From: Adiantum capillus-veneris
Taxonomy: Eukaryota; Streptophyta; Polypodiopsida; Polypodiales; Pteridaceae
Assembly: GCA_014529385.2 (NCBI GenBank)
Contig: CM043942.1
Span: forward strand, 63,135,184-63,199,183
Reading direction: 5' to 3'
DNA length: 64,000 nt
Below are positions 41,670-53,788 of this stretch, piece by piece (the first letter of the stretch is position 1; each line of letters opens with the position of its first letter). The notes beneath the pieces are model-generated. The model saw nothing but the letters and a program-made list of their open reading frames with translations, was not told the DNA's origin and searched no databases. The position numbers were made by a program, and so were the translations under genes.

Positions 41670-44600
41670 ATTGGGTGAAGGGATGTCATGTGGTGACCCT
41701 CCCACTAGCTCTACTTCGACACTCCTCCACATGCGTCTCAAGGACACTTTGAGCTTGAGGATGAACACATGTTCGACATGGTTGATGAGTTATTGGATCA
41801 TGAAGGCAACATGTACGAGGAGGATTGTAGACCATGCACTCAACAGGCAGTAGCAATAGAGAACAGGTTGTTGTCGAGTGCCACAACACCTCTTTACAAG
41901 GGGTGCACAGTACTCGGTGCTTCGAGCATCGTTGGAAGTTCTCAACTTGTATTAAAAATTCAATTGGACCAATGCAAGTGTAGATGCATTTTGGATAAGC
42001 TCTATATATGGATTTTTATACATATGTCTCCCTTCATGGTGTGGGATTGCATTTGTATTAATGTCTTTTTTGGTGTAGTTTGATGGACAAAATGCTTTCT
42101 AAAGATCCCCACATGCCTCCGGATCACCGACGAGCTAGATCGTATGTCATTGCACTTGGCATGGAGTATGAGCGCATTCATGCGTGTATCAATAATTGCA
42201 TACCATACCGGGATGAGCACGCATATGCTACCTCATGTCTCGTGTGCGGAGAAGCACACTACAAGACTCAATGGCTAGAGTTTCGGCTAGAGCCTTGACA
42301 CTTGAGACTTGGGCTAACAAGAACAATGTCAATCCCTTTGGCACCAAGTCCACTTCATCAAGCACTTGGCATGTGGTGATCATCAACTACAATATTTCAC
42401 CATGGGAGACAACCAAGAAGGGCAATATACTTCTTTCCTTGCTTGTGTTAGGCAAGTACAAGGTGGAAAATATTGATGCATGTCTACTTCGAGACTCTCA
42501 TTGAGGAGTTGGAGGAGTTATGGAGAGGTATCCCCATTGTAGATGTCTCGCTTTCAAAGGAAAGGAGAGAAGCCATTGTGAGGGGAATCCTTATGTGGAC
42601 TATGCATGACTATCCTAGGCTTGGAGAGATTCTTGGTATGTTATTTTCATTCTTGTCTTCTAGTCCTACTTGTGGGCCATTATTGGTGACAGAGAGGCCA
42701 TATGCCTTGGACAAGGTAATCTATCCAAACAATCACCGCTTCTTTCCCCAAGGTCATAGCAAATACAAGGCTCAAACAAATGGAAAGACACCACTAAAGC
42801 ACACAATGGCAGATTGAGCAACAATTTGGTAAGAGCACTACAACAATGATCCGACCCCGACTACTCCACCAAAGGTATGTCAAGGTATTCCATATTTTTA
42901 AGGCTTCCATATTGAAAGGACTTAAAAATACACCTCTTGGATCCCATGCAGATATTCAAGAATGTAGCTCATATCTTGTGGGACCAGGCAAAATGACTCA
43001 TTGGGGGCGAGGGAGGATTTGAGGGCCTTGAAACATCTTCACGCCATGCCACTTCACATTGTTGAGTGCATTTTTGACACCCCGTTTTTTGTAAATTTGT
43101 ACATATGGACACGACACCCGATGTCAAAAGAGTGTGTGTGATTTATTTTTGTGGGTTGTTTATCTTTCTCTAGCAAGCACATGTACATGCAGGGCAAGTC
43201 ACTAGTATAGAGCAAGCTGTTGGGCTATTGTAAGTGCCCGTGAGTGAGTTTTTTGACGTGAGACTTGTATATAACTAAAACTCATGTACAAAATTAAAAC
43301 AATTCAGTCAAATTTCAAAAAATTGCAGGTTTTAGCTCGTTGTGGCTTCTTGATGGTTTCTGATGCAGTTTTTGCCCTCAGGCTTGTCTTCTCTACGTGT
43401 AGTTGTATCGAGAGAGCTCTCTGTTTGCGTCAATTTTGCATGTAGCGGTGTATAGACTCGATTTTGATCATATTTATCTTTCTTGCCATTCATTTTTCAA
43501 GATTTCTCTCAAGCTTTAAAGTGACCCAATTGGAGTTGTGCTCTTCAAGTTACGACTAGTTGTCTGCAAGGTTATGGCTATGGCAGCCTAGTGGAAAATT
43601 GTGTGCAGACAGATTGGAAGGGCATGTATCTATGAATTTTGGAGTTGATTTTGAAATGGTGGGTTTGTAATGTTCAATTGTGAAAGGGAAGGACCTTGTC
43701 TTTATATGCATTGGTCGACGTGTGCTGAAAATCCGTGCTTTGACATGGTTTTTCTCCTATGTGCTATGGTTCTGTGGGTAGGCGTGTGCTGGTAAATTCC
43801 CAAGGGAGCATAGGCCTTTTGGTTGGGGTGTACTAGAAGTTATTGGGGTGTAGTTTTTGGTGCTGAGGGTGGAGTTTGAACCCTCTTGGGCTATATAGCT
43901 ATAGAGGTGTCCCACTTCCTCTTTTGCCCAACAACGTCAAGCTCCCAATGTAAAGATTGTGCTTCGTAGAGCACCATGGATGCTAAGCAAAGAAGAGCTA
44001 GATCAAGTGAAGGGTTTCATTGCATCTATTCACACACAAATAAGTACATGAGGTTTCTAAAGGGAGCTTTCACAAAAGCAAATAAAGGTGGAAGCATTCA
44101 ATTGTATGGGTTGAATGCTATAGATAATTCTTTCTCTCTATTCTCTACTCTCCATCATTTTGTGTAGATATTGATTTTTGTGTGTGACTTTCTCTCACTT
44201 TCTCATTTACTATTTTGACATTGTAGTTCATTTTTCCAGTGAGAGTATGTGCATATGCCGGGACAAGAAAGTGAGGGAATCTATTTTCAAACTTGGCGAG
44301 TTAGTAAGGTATACCAAATCTTCACTCAACTAGACTCTTTTATGTACACAACATCCTCAAAAAGCACTTAGCGTACTCTTCTGTGTTCTCTTGAAGATTT
44401 GTAAGCTCCAAAAAAATTGAAATAGATGCCATCTTTGCTGCTCAAACACTTGCCATGAAAGCTGTTCTTCTTAGCCAAATCTACCTCTTGGTTTACAAGG
44501 TTGAGGAGATCACTATATGTGGAGTAGTGCATGCACGATGAATGTTCTTTTTAGAGAGGTTTCTAAAGACTCTCAAATATTTCATGCGTCTATAGTCTCA

Positions 44601-45790
44601 GCCAGAGGCATGCATGGTTGAAGGGTGGATTGTGCAAGAGGTATTTTTTTACATTTCAAAGTACTTGGCACAAGTTGACCCCTCAATGCCTCGCATGTGG
44701 TCAGATGAGGAGGATGCAAGGATGACTTCATACTTGCCAAGTGGAAAAGAAATATTATTTAACATGGATATGGATCTATCCCGAGTGGTCAATAACTTTT
44801 GTATCCTCAATGCAAAGGTTATGATCAAGTGGGTGGAATTGTGGACAATGGCAAAGGCAAGGTGTTTGTAGGAGAGGTAAGCATGGAAGCAAGCGGATGG
44901 AGGCAAGAGGGCACCTCCAGTGCCTAGACACCTTGCATGTTTCCCAGATCTCATTAGTGCCGAGTGGATTCATGAGAGAATGATCTAAGCAAAAACATGC
45001 GGAGAAGATATCACCAACAAAGAATGGGAGTATGTACGAGGTTGCATACCAAAGGTAGAGTACCAATATACTTAAATCATATTGTATAGTTTTTTTTAAA
45101 TCTTTGTAATTGATACAAACACATTTTCTTATTTTGTAGTGCCTTTCCTTTAGCTCTATGTGGTCAAAGGGTCGACACTTTTGTACACACCGCATTGATG
45201 AGTGTCGAACCACCATGGATTGTGGCATCATGGGCAACTTTGACATAGATGGCATTGAAGCCAGTACTGTGGGACTATTAAAAGGATATAAAGGTTAATT
45301 TTAGAACCTTTCATACCTTCATCTTCGAGTGCAAGTGGTTTGCAAATGTGTCTAGACGGCATGAGAATGGCCTCTGCATGGTGGACTCTAGTATGAATCA
45401 CACAGGGAGGTATGACAATTTAATTTTGGCACACAATTGTGAACAGGTGAGTGACTACCTTCTTTATCCTTATTTGCTTGTAACATTGACTATACCAATG
45501 TTACTCACTTTGAACTTCTCTTCTATAGGTCATTATATCCCAACAATACACCAACTAAAATTTTGGTTTGTAGTGTTCGTAAAACCTTGGTGGAGAACCA
45601 TTGTTTCTACTAATGAAGTGGAGACCATCTTTGACCCTCTCCCTCCTACTACTTTGGATGAGGGGGAGACAGAGTAGGGAGAGATCGATGATTCAAGCTC
45701 CATGGCCACAAGTCTTGACGAGGATGATGGCCATGATGAGATTTAGGAGCCATGGGCTTTAGATGACGTTTCTTGTAAAGATGGAAGATG
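41670..45790 (+). pseudogene. tnp2: CACTA TNP2-like transposase, intron-containing relic
   Basis: Pieces of one protein follow in family order. PLYKGCTVLGASS (41,895) precedes YERIHACINNCIPY...SCLVCGEAHYKTQ (42,170-42,265), the TNP2 zinc-like block. Next come ETLIEELEELWRGI and GILMWTMHDYPRLGEILG with NNHRFFPQGH (42,480-42,770), the catalytic region, and HLLDPMQIFKNVAHILW (about 42,935). After a 960-bp interruption follow APWMLSKEELDQVKGF (43,970) and MFFLERFLKTLKYFMR...EGWIVQEVFFYISKYL (44,540-44,670). The C-terminal FIFECKWFANVSRRHENG and LAHNCEQ lie at 45,320-45,450. Introns are likely, e.g. from a GTGAGT donor at 45,449 to a CTATAG acceptor near 45,529. Numerous stops make it nonfunctional. 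Confidence 0.88.
43010..43960. other. Non-coding interruption of the TNP2 gene
   Basis: Between two conserved blocks that in relatives are under 100 residues apart lie about 950 bp with no matching frame. It may be a long intron or an inserted element. I could not find terminal repeats or a target duplication. Confidence 0.45.
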
Positions 45791-45859
45791 ATTCATAAAT
45801 ATTTTTCATACTTTAAGTTATGAATTTTTTCGTCGTGTCATCCATTCATCTCTCTTTTA

Positions 45860-45863
<4 letters not shown>

Positions 45864-45908
<45 letters not shown>
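45864..45908. repeat. (CT)n microsatellite
   Basis: About 45 bp of uninterrupted CT just after the TNP2 relic. Confidence 0.95.
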
Positions 45909-45909
<1 letters not shown>

Positions 45910-46029
45910 ATCTTGTGAAGCATGTGATTATATTAATCAAGTGGGTGTGTCATTAATTTAATTGATGATAAAATATCTATAATTTTTTGGAGAAATTATT
46001 TATGAAAATAATAAATGCTTTGCATTTTT

Positions 46030-46360
46030 CTAAGAAGCGTTGTTATTATGAAGTGTTATCGGTGCAAGTGGAGCAAGCATTTTGTGTTGTGCGCAGTGCG
46101 AGAGTACTTTTGAAGAAGAGATTCTTTATTGTGCTCCTTGCTCAACGCCTTTTCATGACAAGAGAGCTCTTTGACAAAGCCTTTCAGAATATGCGAAGAG
46201 TGCATGGATGCAGTCACTCGAGTGATATGTGTGTACTGTTTGGGGGAAGCGCGCGCTAGTAGAAGCAGTAATAAAAGCAAAAATACCCACGGTAAGCAAG
46301 AGAATGAGAAAGATTCTTGCAAGAGTGTAGGTCATGTGTACATTGTTGCAAGATAGAGCT
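46030..46360 (+). pseudogene. Possible double zinc-binding ORF relic
   Basis: One + frame reads CAQCESTF...LYCAPCSTPFHDKRAL, with a C-x2-C pair followed about 14 residues later by another. After a frameshift near 46,170 the next frame reads CEECMDAVTRVICVYCLGEARA, again two C-x2-C pairs, and ends in a lysine- and serine-rich tail (stop at 46,356). The pattern suggests zinc-binding modules but I cannot name the family. It may be part of the neighbouring CACTA element. Confidence 0.4.
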
Positions 46361-46999
46361 TGAAGAAACTAGAATACGTGCTACCATCCAGTAAAATGTG
46401 GGCACACTTCACTCTATCATGCCCTTGTCTCGACAGAAGATGTTGTCCATGTTTGGTTTCTCATCGCTAATGGTGCTTGCTTTACATGGACTAGGTGCAT
46501 GCATAACTCTAGGATATTAAAGCTTCCTCTTCATAGTTTCATGTTTATCCACATAGCCACTGTTTCATGTTCAACATCATTTTTTTTGAAATTTTAAATA
46601 ATGTTCTTTAATTTTTATTCACAAGCAAAACAGAGGGAAACACCAAATTTGAATGTTTAAGCGCTAAAGCAGAGTTCGATAATAAGCGCAACAATTAAAG
46701 CGGCAATAATCGTGGTATCTACCCATTTTGGACTCTCTCTCTCTCTACAAAACACAATAAAAGGGCGTTGCAAACATTTTGAGATTTTCATAGTGCTTGT
46801 TTGCCCTAGGCTGGTTCATCCTCATTGAGCTCAATTTAAAACTTCTCTTTAGCACCTTTGTCTTGATACAAGACTGCAGATCTCACCCAGATCCATCAAC
46901 ATCACGATTGGGGTAATCCCTCACATCCAAGACCCCTGTTCCTATTAGCTATTTAACTTCCCATCTCTCAAGTCGTGAGCTCATTCTCTTTAGCGATTA
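46361..46999. other. Unassigned spacer
   Basis: No gene or strong repeat is recognised. A short (CT)n run lies at 46,734-46,747. Confidence 0.35.
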
Positions 47000-47520
47000 C
47001 TTGGAATAGCCATTTTCATCCTCCTTTAATAATTATCCTTGTGGCTGTGATCCCTTCTATATTCATCCTCTCTGTCATGGTCTCTTCGTCTTTCATACCC
47101 TATCTCATGTTGATCATGTCTACCACAATCTCCATCATCATGTGTCCTGTGACATCCATCATCATCTGTTTTGCAATTTGATTGTATTTATCCCTGCAAT
47201 CATCATGCTCTCTATGAGTTCTTCAAATAGTGTCCCTATATTGGCTACAACCCCTTATATATTCATCCTCTTTGTCATGATCTGTGAGTGCTCCGATCAT
47301 TATCCCTATGGCTATGATCCCTTCTATATTCATCGTGTCTTTCATGGTCTCTTCATCTTTCATACCTTCTCTCACATCAATCATGTCTATCGTAATCTCC
47401 ATCATCATGTCGATCATGTCTACTAAGATCTCCATCATCATCGTTGTATTTATTCTTGCCATCATCATGTTCTTGAGTCCTTCAATTATTATCATAGAAT
47501 TCATATTGCCTCGCTGGTAA
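47000..47520 (-). pseudogene. Arg/Asp/His-rich repeat protein relic
   Basis: One - strand frame is rich in short RHD, RRD and YERRDHER-type repeats, e.g. DLSRHDRHDDGDYDRHD and YRRDHSHRDNDR. The DNA is a direct repeat: CCCTTCTATATTCATC and its surroundings occur at about 47,053 and 47,321. Stops interrupt each copy. Such repeats occur in splicing-related proteins and some retroelement gags; I cannot choose between them. Confidence 0.4.
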
Positions 47521-47613
47521 TTCATAGCGTGTTTTGCATGTGTTAAATAACAACATGTTGCATCGTGTTTGGAAACGGTTTGCTTGAGGATGGTTGGTGC
47601 AAAAGTGGATAAT

Positions 47614-48260
47614 CTAGTGATCATGGTGGCAACAAGGATATATAAGGCTGTGGTGGTGTTGAAATGCTATGTTGAAAGGAGGTGGTCGGGGGTAGGTTAG
47701 ATAAGGATGCTCAGGGAGTAGCCCAAGCGGGCACAAAGTAGACGACAGAGATGGCTGCTGGTTCTTTAGTTGTTGTGCTAACATTTTGTGAAGCGAGGGA
47801 CGATCTGCCGTGAAAGGGAGGTCCCCATGGCTGCCATGGGGGGATAGCCTACCCCTTGTCAAGGTTGGAGAATCTACAAAGGGGGGGTTGGGACTTGCAG
47901 GGCTGAAGATTGCAGACTCTTGAGGAGGATGGGCATCATCCAAGAGGAGAATGGCAGAATCCTCGTGAGAGTAGCTATTCGGTCTCAACAATGTAAAACA
48001 CCCTATACAAGACCACCTAAGCGGGCTAACAGATTCCGACCTCCATAGTGCACTGTTTTGAGCTTGGAGGGACACATCACATAGGTGAGAGGAGCATCTA
48101 GCACTAGTATAGACCTCAGCTTGGGTGATGATGCACAAGCCACGAATGACGCCATAGTGTAACAAAAATTGGAGTGAATGAGAAGACACCCCCAAGGAGA
48201 GTAGAGAGCCAGCATGCCAGAGGAGATGGAACTCAAGATCCGAGGGTGCATATCACGCAT
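47614..48260 (-). other. Unrecognised proline-rich open frame
   Basis: A 193-codon - strand frame with a proline- and histidine-rich C-terminal part lies just upstream of the Arg/Asp repeat relic and could be its N-terminal part. It has no known motif, no homologous copy in the window, and may be chance. Confidence 0.25.
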
Positions 48261-48324
48261 CGCTGATGTCTGATCTCAATGGGAGCCTTGTAAAACTGAA
48301 GTTGGAGATCGCCTTGTAAAACAC

Positions 48325-48917
48325 CCGACTGAGCACTATTCTGAAAATTCTATTATCATGTAGCATACCATGTAGTTCTATTGGTGTCCCTGGTTTTTTT
48401 ATAGCATACCAGGTAGTTAGAGTACTTCAAGAGACAACATTGTGGGAAATTAGGTTTCTTCGTTCGTTGAAACAATAAAGAGCTTGTTTCTTCGTTCGTT
48501 GAAACAATAAAGAGCTTGTTGGCCTTGTCTACTTCATCCATTAGTTAACATGCCAATATATGATCTATCGGCTTGCAGCCCATGCTCAAAATGCAAGTTG
48601 CATATCGCTACTTCCAGGCTAAATGAATCCCAAGAGCCCTTGGTTAGTAAATTCACCTTCATTTGTTTACTGCAATTATGATGCCACAAGCCTTGAGAAT
48701 GCAATATACGTGATCATATTTGGAGAAGGGCCTTCATTTTTCATCTATTGGAAGCAATCTAGTACTTCTTTATTATACTCAAGTTGTACATCTCCACAAA
48801 TGCATTCGATGAGATGATATTCTAAAATAGGAGGGCCATAGTAAGAACTTGTTGAGAACATTTTGATGCCCAAGTTGTTGAAAGGATAATCGAATTGTCA
48901 GAATAGTGCTCAGTCGG
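48325..48917. mobile_element. MITE-like element, 593 bp, 33-bp inverted repeats
   Basis: The ends (48,325-48,357 and 48,885-48,917) are inverted copies with two mismatches, starting CCGACTGAGCACTATTCTGA. The interior contains a short tandem duplication (TTTCTTCGTTCGTTGAAACA twice, about 48,456-48,518) and no domain. Flanks show no clear target duplication. It is unrelated to the CATTAGG family. Confidence 0.8.
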
Positions 48918-48927
48918 ATTATGTCAT

Positions 48928-49253
48928 GTTGGTTGGAATTAGCTTCAATCAGAATATTATTAGGTCAAATTTTGCTGAATTGGATGTATATGCCAAGTGA
49001 CATTTAGTTAGACAATTGTAACCCTCTTTTATAGTAGAAGTTGTGGGTAACAAAGACACAACACACACGAGATGTACTAAAGCTCTATCAATGAAGTTTC
49101 TTGCTGTGTATGATCTTTTCCCTTGGCTCTGACTTTGCTCTGCCTGAAGTAGTCTTACTATGTTGTTTGCTGAATCTGATTATGGAATGAGGTTTGATTC
49201 TCTGTTTGAGAGTATGTTTGTTGAGAGAGATCATTGTGTTGATGAACCCCAAC
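48928..49253 (+). repeat. Candidate 5' LTR of the 49-52 kb gypsy element
   Basis: The stretch begins TGTTGG and ends CCCCAACA, followed by ATTTGGCGATCCTGC, which resembles gypsy primer sites of the TTTGGCG type. It lies upstream of and in the same direction as a gypsy gag. No 3' partner exists in the window. Confidence 0.5.
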
Positions 49254-49361
49254 ACATTTGGCGATCCTGCTATGGTTTACAACTTAGTTTGGTTTGGTCT
49301 GATTTTCCTTAGTGTTAGCATTTGCTGATGGTTTCTGTGTTTCATTAACCGATGATGTATG

Positions 49362-49429
49362 TTAGAGAGACAAAGAAGGGTATCTAGGGTCTATCAGAGA
49401 GACAAAGAAGGGTATCTAGGGTCTATTAC
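49362..49429. repeat. 33-34-bp tandem duplication
   Basis: AGAGAGACAAAGAAGGGTAT followed by CTAGGGTCTAT occurs twice in a row in the gypsy leader. Confidence 0.9.
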
Positions 49430-49691
49430 ACAAGGGCTCAAAGCCAAGACGGGAACATTGATCCTTTCCATTATGAAGAAACAATAGAACAAGAAGTAGA
49501 TGAGAATGTCTTTGAACTGCATCCAGGGAATCAGGTAGATAGAGTTCAAAAGCATTAGCAAGAAGGCAGGTGGGTCAATTTGTCGGGGCTCTACTCTTTG
49601 ACATCAGGATCTGCAAGAAGTAGAAGAAGACTCCACTTTGACCCACTACAGGTATCTACCAAGCAAAGACCTAGGTGAGTAGCCTCCCCCT

Positions 49692-50640
49692 ATGGCTCAA
49701 CCACATCCTAACCCCAAGGTTAAAGTAGCAAAATTCAGAGGCAAGTCATATGAAGATGCAGATTGTCATGTGGTTCAATTTGAGACCAAGTGGAAAGCTA
49801 GTGGATATCAAGTAGTATATGGTGATGATATAAAATTGCAACAATTTGCAGCAACACTAGAGGGTAAAGAAATGAGTTGGTTTAGCCAATATGGAATTTC
49901 ACATTTTGCAACTTATGCTGCACTCAGAGTAGCATTCTTACAGAGTTTTAGAAAGAGAAAACTCCGGCTGATATTCTAAAGAAAATCGGGGATAGTAGAC
50001 ATGGAAGTATGTTGGTGGAAGATTATCCTCAAAAATTCAAAATTTTGGTGGAGAGATTACAGGGTAATGAGAGACCCATAGATGAGATGTTAGCTCGTTA
50101 TTTTTTGAAAGGTATAAGAAAGGGATTGAAGAACGTTGTGGCCAGCATAGACACTGTAGGTGGCTTCAACAATTTGGTCACAGCTGCAGAAAGGGTTGAT
50201 AAAAGACTTGGTATGACCAAGTCAAAATCTAGGAGCAAGCATAGCTCTGAATCAGAAGCAGAGTCAGATGTTGAGTCTGGCACTGATGAGGAAAGTGATT
50301 TAGAGGTATCCTCTGAAAGTGAGGCTGAAAGTAGTAAAGTAAAATAGAAGAAGAAGAAGCAGAGTGGTAAGAAGAAAAAGGATAAAAAAGATAAAGAAGA
50401 AGATTTGATTAGCCAGTAGAAGAAAATTGGATATTCTGTTGTAGCTCCAAAGGAAAAGTAGTACTGTCAGATTTGTGAAAGGGAAGGCCATAACACAACC
50501 CAATGTTGGTACAACCCTAATAATAGGAGTAGATCAACTCCACAAGCAGGCAAAGGGAGAAATGATGTTGAAACAAACCAAATAGCTCCATTTAGAGGGA
50601 GGCCACCATTTCAAAGACCTCCTAGACCTCCATGACCGCC
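49692..50640 (+). pseudogene. gag: gypsy gag (49-52 kb element)
   Basis: 49,692-49,979 has the capsid-type VVQFETKWKASGYQ...FAATLEGKEMSWFSQYG block. After a frameshift 50,009-50,347 continues VEDYPQKFKILVERL and MLARYFLKGIRKGLK, then a Ser/Glu-rich tail. Beyond a stop the knuckle CQICEREGHNTTQC (C-x2-C-x4-H-x4-C) is at about 50,465-50,510, then an arginine/proline-rich end. One shift and a few stops separate it from an intact gene. Confidence 0.88.
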
Positions 50641-50939
50641 TTGGAGAAATCATGATAATAATCATGGAAGACCACCAACCATAATGCCATGTGTGTATTA
50701 TTTAGCACCAGATCACTGGGTTGGTCTGGATTGTGCTTTGTGGGTCAAACATAGAGAGGAGAGGGGAATGCCAGTTGTACCCTATAACTAAGATAATCAG
50801 CATGCTAACCCACAACAACATCACCGACATCAACCACCAGCTCATCATCATAACTGACATTGATGAGCAACAAACATCAGATGTGTTCCTTGGTGAGAAT
50901 ATGGAGTTTCCATATCAAGAGCTAGCATTGTGATGAATG

Positions 50940-51980
50940 GGCTTGTGATTGTAATCAATGTGGGGAGAACCAAGAGATAGATGTAATGGTTGTTACAAGG
51001 TCTAAGGCTAAAGGTCCTATTGATTGAAAGGAACAAAATAGAATCAGAGACCAGGTTTAGAAACAGGTGTAGAAGGACCAAAAGAATCAAAATGTGGATG
51101 ATAGTACTTTAGTTGTTCAGGGGGATCAATTGCAACAACACTATGAGAGACCCTTGATTAAAAAAGATGACAAGGACTGGTTTGAAGCATTAATAAACTC
51201 TCCATTACAAATGTCCTTGGATCAGTTATTATGTATGGTTCTAGCCTTCGAAGAAAAATTGTTGAATATATTGTTATCAAGGGAGTATCCAACTTAGACA
51301 AATTGCATATTTTAGCCCGTACTAAACAAAGTTCATCCAGAAGATGCCAACTTTGTAGTTACTATTATAAAAGTGGTATTTCGCAGCACTTTGTTTGATG
51401 AAGTATTATTGGATGGAGGATTTGGAGTCAACATTTTGCTTGAGTCTGTGTATTATTAAATGAAGTTGGAAAAATTGCAGCCAGCACCATTTCAGGTGAA
51501 GATGGCAGATCAGAGGACCATCAACAATATTGAGACAACAATCTATTTATATTGTAGGAATTCAGGTTCAGGTGAATTTTGTTGTGTTGAAGATGGAGAG
51601 AGGTGATACCTCCTATCAACCAGGATTGGGGTGATAATGAAGTTTTCATAAAGAATGGGAAGCAGGAAATTGCAATTCCTATGCTTGGGAGAAATAATAT
51701 TCCTTTTAAGGAAAGACCATTGTATGCTCAAACAATTAACTTGGCAGAAGAAGTGGAGGATGATGAAGAAGAAGCATTTTAAAAAGAAAATCCAACCATT
51801 ATACTAGTATTTGAAGTTGATGTTGAAGGTATCTTGCAGAATGATGAAGAGGAAGAATAGATAGATTCCGGCTTATTACCTGGGTAGATAATACAGGGAT
51901 CAGAGTTGGTGTAGATGGTGGATTGGAATTCAAATCCTAACCCAAAGGAAGCCTTACAAATAGAGAAAAGAAAGCAAGAG
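50940..51980 (+). pseudogene. pr: gypsy protease region (49-52 kb element)
   Basis: VVTRSKAKGP (about 50,990), a common gag-protease junction motif, is followed by an acidic spacer (51,094-51,297). A retropepsin relic follows with LFDEVLLDGGFGVNIL (catalytic D-x-G as DGG, about 51,395-51,440) and VKMADQRTI. Stops are frequent, so it is inactive. Confidence 0.7.
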
Positions 51981-51982
51981 AG

Positions 51983-52655
51983 TTGGCTGAAAAGATTTAC
52001 AATAAAAGATTTGGAGGATCAGTTAGGGTCAAGCAAGATGAGTTAAAAGATCTCAATTTGGGTACAGAAGAGGATCCCAAAATTTTCAAGGTCAGTATTC
52101 ATATAGATGGGGATTTTTTACATGAGTTGTTTTTGTTGTTGAAGGAGTACAAAGATGTTTTTGCATGGGACTATTCTGAAGTGAAAGCTATAGATACTGG
52201 CTTACATCAGCATCACATTAATCTTAAGGAGGATGCAATTCCAATTTTGCAATAGAAGTATAGAATGAATCCAAATTTTGCAAAACAGGTAAAGCAGGAG
52301 ATTGATAAGCTATTAGCTATTGGGTTTATCAAACCAATTCATGAGGTTACATGGTTGTCACCAATCATTGTGGTGCCCAAGAAAAATGAAATAATCAAAG
52401 TTTGTGTTGATTACAAGAAGTTGAATGCAGCCACTATTACAGATCCTTTTCCAATGCCATTTTGTGATGCCATATTGGATGATGTAGTAGGTAAAAAAAT
52501 GTATAGCTTTTTGGATGGTTTTTTAGGGTACCAATCAGATCCAGGTTGCTGAAATGGATTAGCACAAAATAGCTTTTAGAATAGAGTGAGGTGCTTTTGC
52601 ATCTACAATTATGAATTTTGGACTAGAAAATGGACCACCATCATTCAATTTGAGT
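51983..52655 (+). pseudogene. rt: gypsy reverse transcriptase, N-terminal half
   Basis: YKDVFAWDYSEVKAID and QKYRMNPNFAKQVKQEIDKLL flank an in-frame TAG at 52,253. Then WLSPIIVVPKKN, VCVDYKKLNAATI and YSFLDGFLGYQ (first catalytic Asp) follow in phase. After a frameshift at about 52,530 comes HKIAFRIE...GAFASTIMNFGLENGPPSFN, where the homology stops. The YMDD part is missing, so the enzyme is truncated as well as interrupted. Confidence 0.92.
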
Positions 52656-53788
52656 CTCACCGTAGCCCGAGCGAGATTTTCCAAGTGAACTAAAACCCGA
52701 GCGAATATCAAAATGACATCTACGCATGTTGTACTATGTATGCTCTTAATTTTTTCATACTTACATTTCATTCCATGTATTTGAATTATGAACTAGAAAC
52801 TTTATTAAGTATGCCCATTGTCTGTCTTTATTTTCTTTTGTTTATAGCGGAGGTGTAGGGAGGTAATATATCCCACAACTATCCACACTCTAGGTGATGT
52901 GATTAAGAGTAATGATTTGGTCATGTGATTTGAAGTAGTTCTCATTACCATGTGGAGTTGCAACCCATGCAACTTTGGAAATAGTCAGTAACCAATTTTG
53001 GTAAGTGAGAATCATGAGTTGTGGGCTCAATAGAGAGAAGATATTGATGACCATACCAATGAGAGAAAGGATGATGATGGTTGGAGCTGGAAGACCCTGA
53101 GGATGGGTTGTTCCCTTGCATCATCATCAGTGTTGTGGCCCCCTCTAACTGACACAGGGTTGTCTACCCCTCCCAACCTGCATGATTGCTAATTGCCAGT
53201 AGTCCTCCCATTCTACATCCATCTTGACATTCTCTCCACAACCACTATTGATGCTCTTAATTAATATCCATTTACGGTTAAGTGCTACTAGGTGAAACTA
53301 TAGTCCATCAATGGTATGGTTCTGAGCTTCTTGAAATATCTCCATATTGTCGCGACACTTTGACTCATCTTGAGTTACTGCCTGCAAACTAGAGTCCTTG
53401 TATTGTCAGCTTAGGAAATTGTAACACGAGGCATAGTTATTAGTTGTTTTTCTGAAAAATATGCCTCAGTCATGGTCACGGGAGGGGATCTATGCACACA
53501 AGTTTGTAAGTATGCCGACTTTGACATAGTTACCATTGTAACCGGCTTAGCTTTAACAAAACGAAAGGCATTGAGGTGTTTTCTACCTTTGCAATGTCGC
53601 ACAACATGTGTACCTCACAAGCATTGCTTTTGCAATTTGCAATGTGGCTTAACCTCAGTGTCACACTATCACACAAGGTGTGTGACTCATAAACATCGTT
53701 GTTACATTGTCTCTCTACCTACCCTGCACTATTACCAATACTCCCTCTATATCTAAGTGTTAGACATGCAATTAAACATCATTGTGTG
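52656..53788. other. Unassigned spacer
   Basis: Two ACCCGAGCGA-type repeats lie near 52,665 and 52,690. A 94-codon + frame (53,472-53,756) is cysteine- and histidine-rich but has no ordered motif. Nothing else is recognised. Confidence 0.35.

Larger units (their letters stand above)
48928..52655 (+). mobile_element. Truncated Ty3/gypsy retrotransposon, + strand
   Basis: LTR candidate, primer site, leader, gag (49,692-50,640), protease (about 51,390-51,600) and the first half of reverse transcriptase (51,983-52,655) are in order. Homology ends abruptly after the PFGL-equivalent motif of RT, so the rest was deleted. Gag differs from the 22-38 kb element, so this is another family. Confidence 0.85.

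Noticed and set aside
47284-47520. Hydrophobic + strand frame resembling a membrane protein
   Set aside because: It is antisense to the Arg/Asp/His-rich repeat; complementary codons give Ile/Met/Ser-rich sequence automatically.
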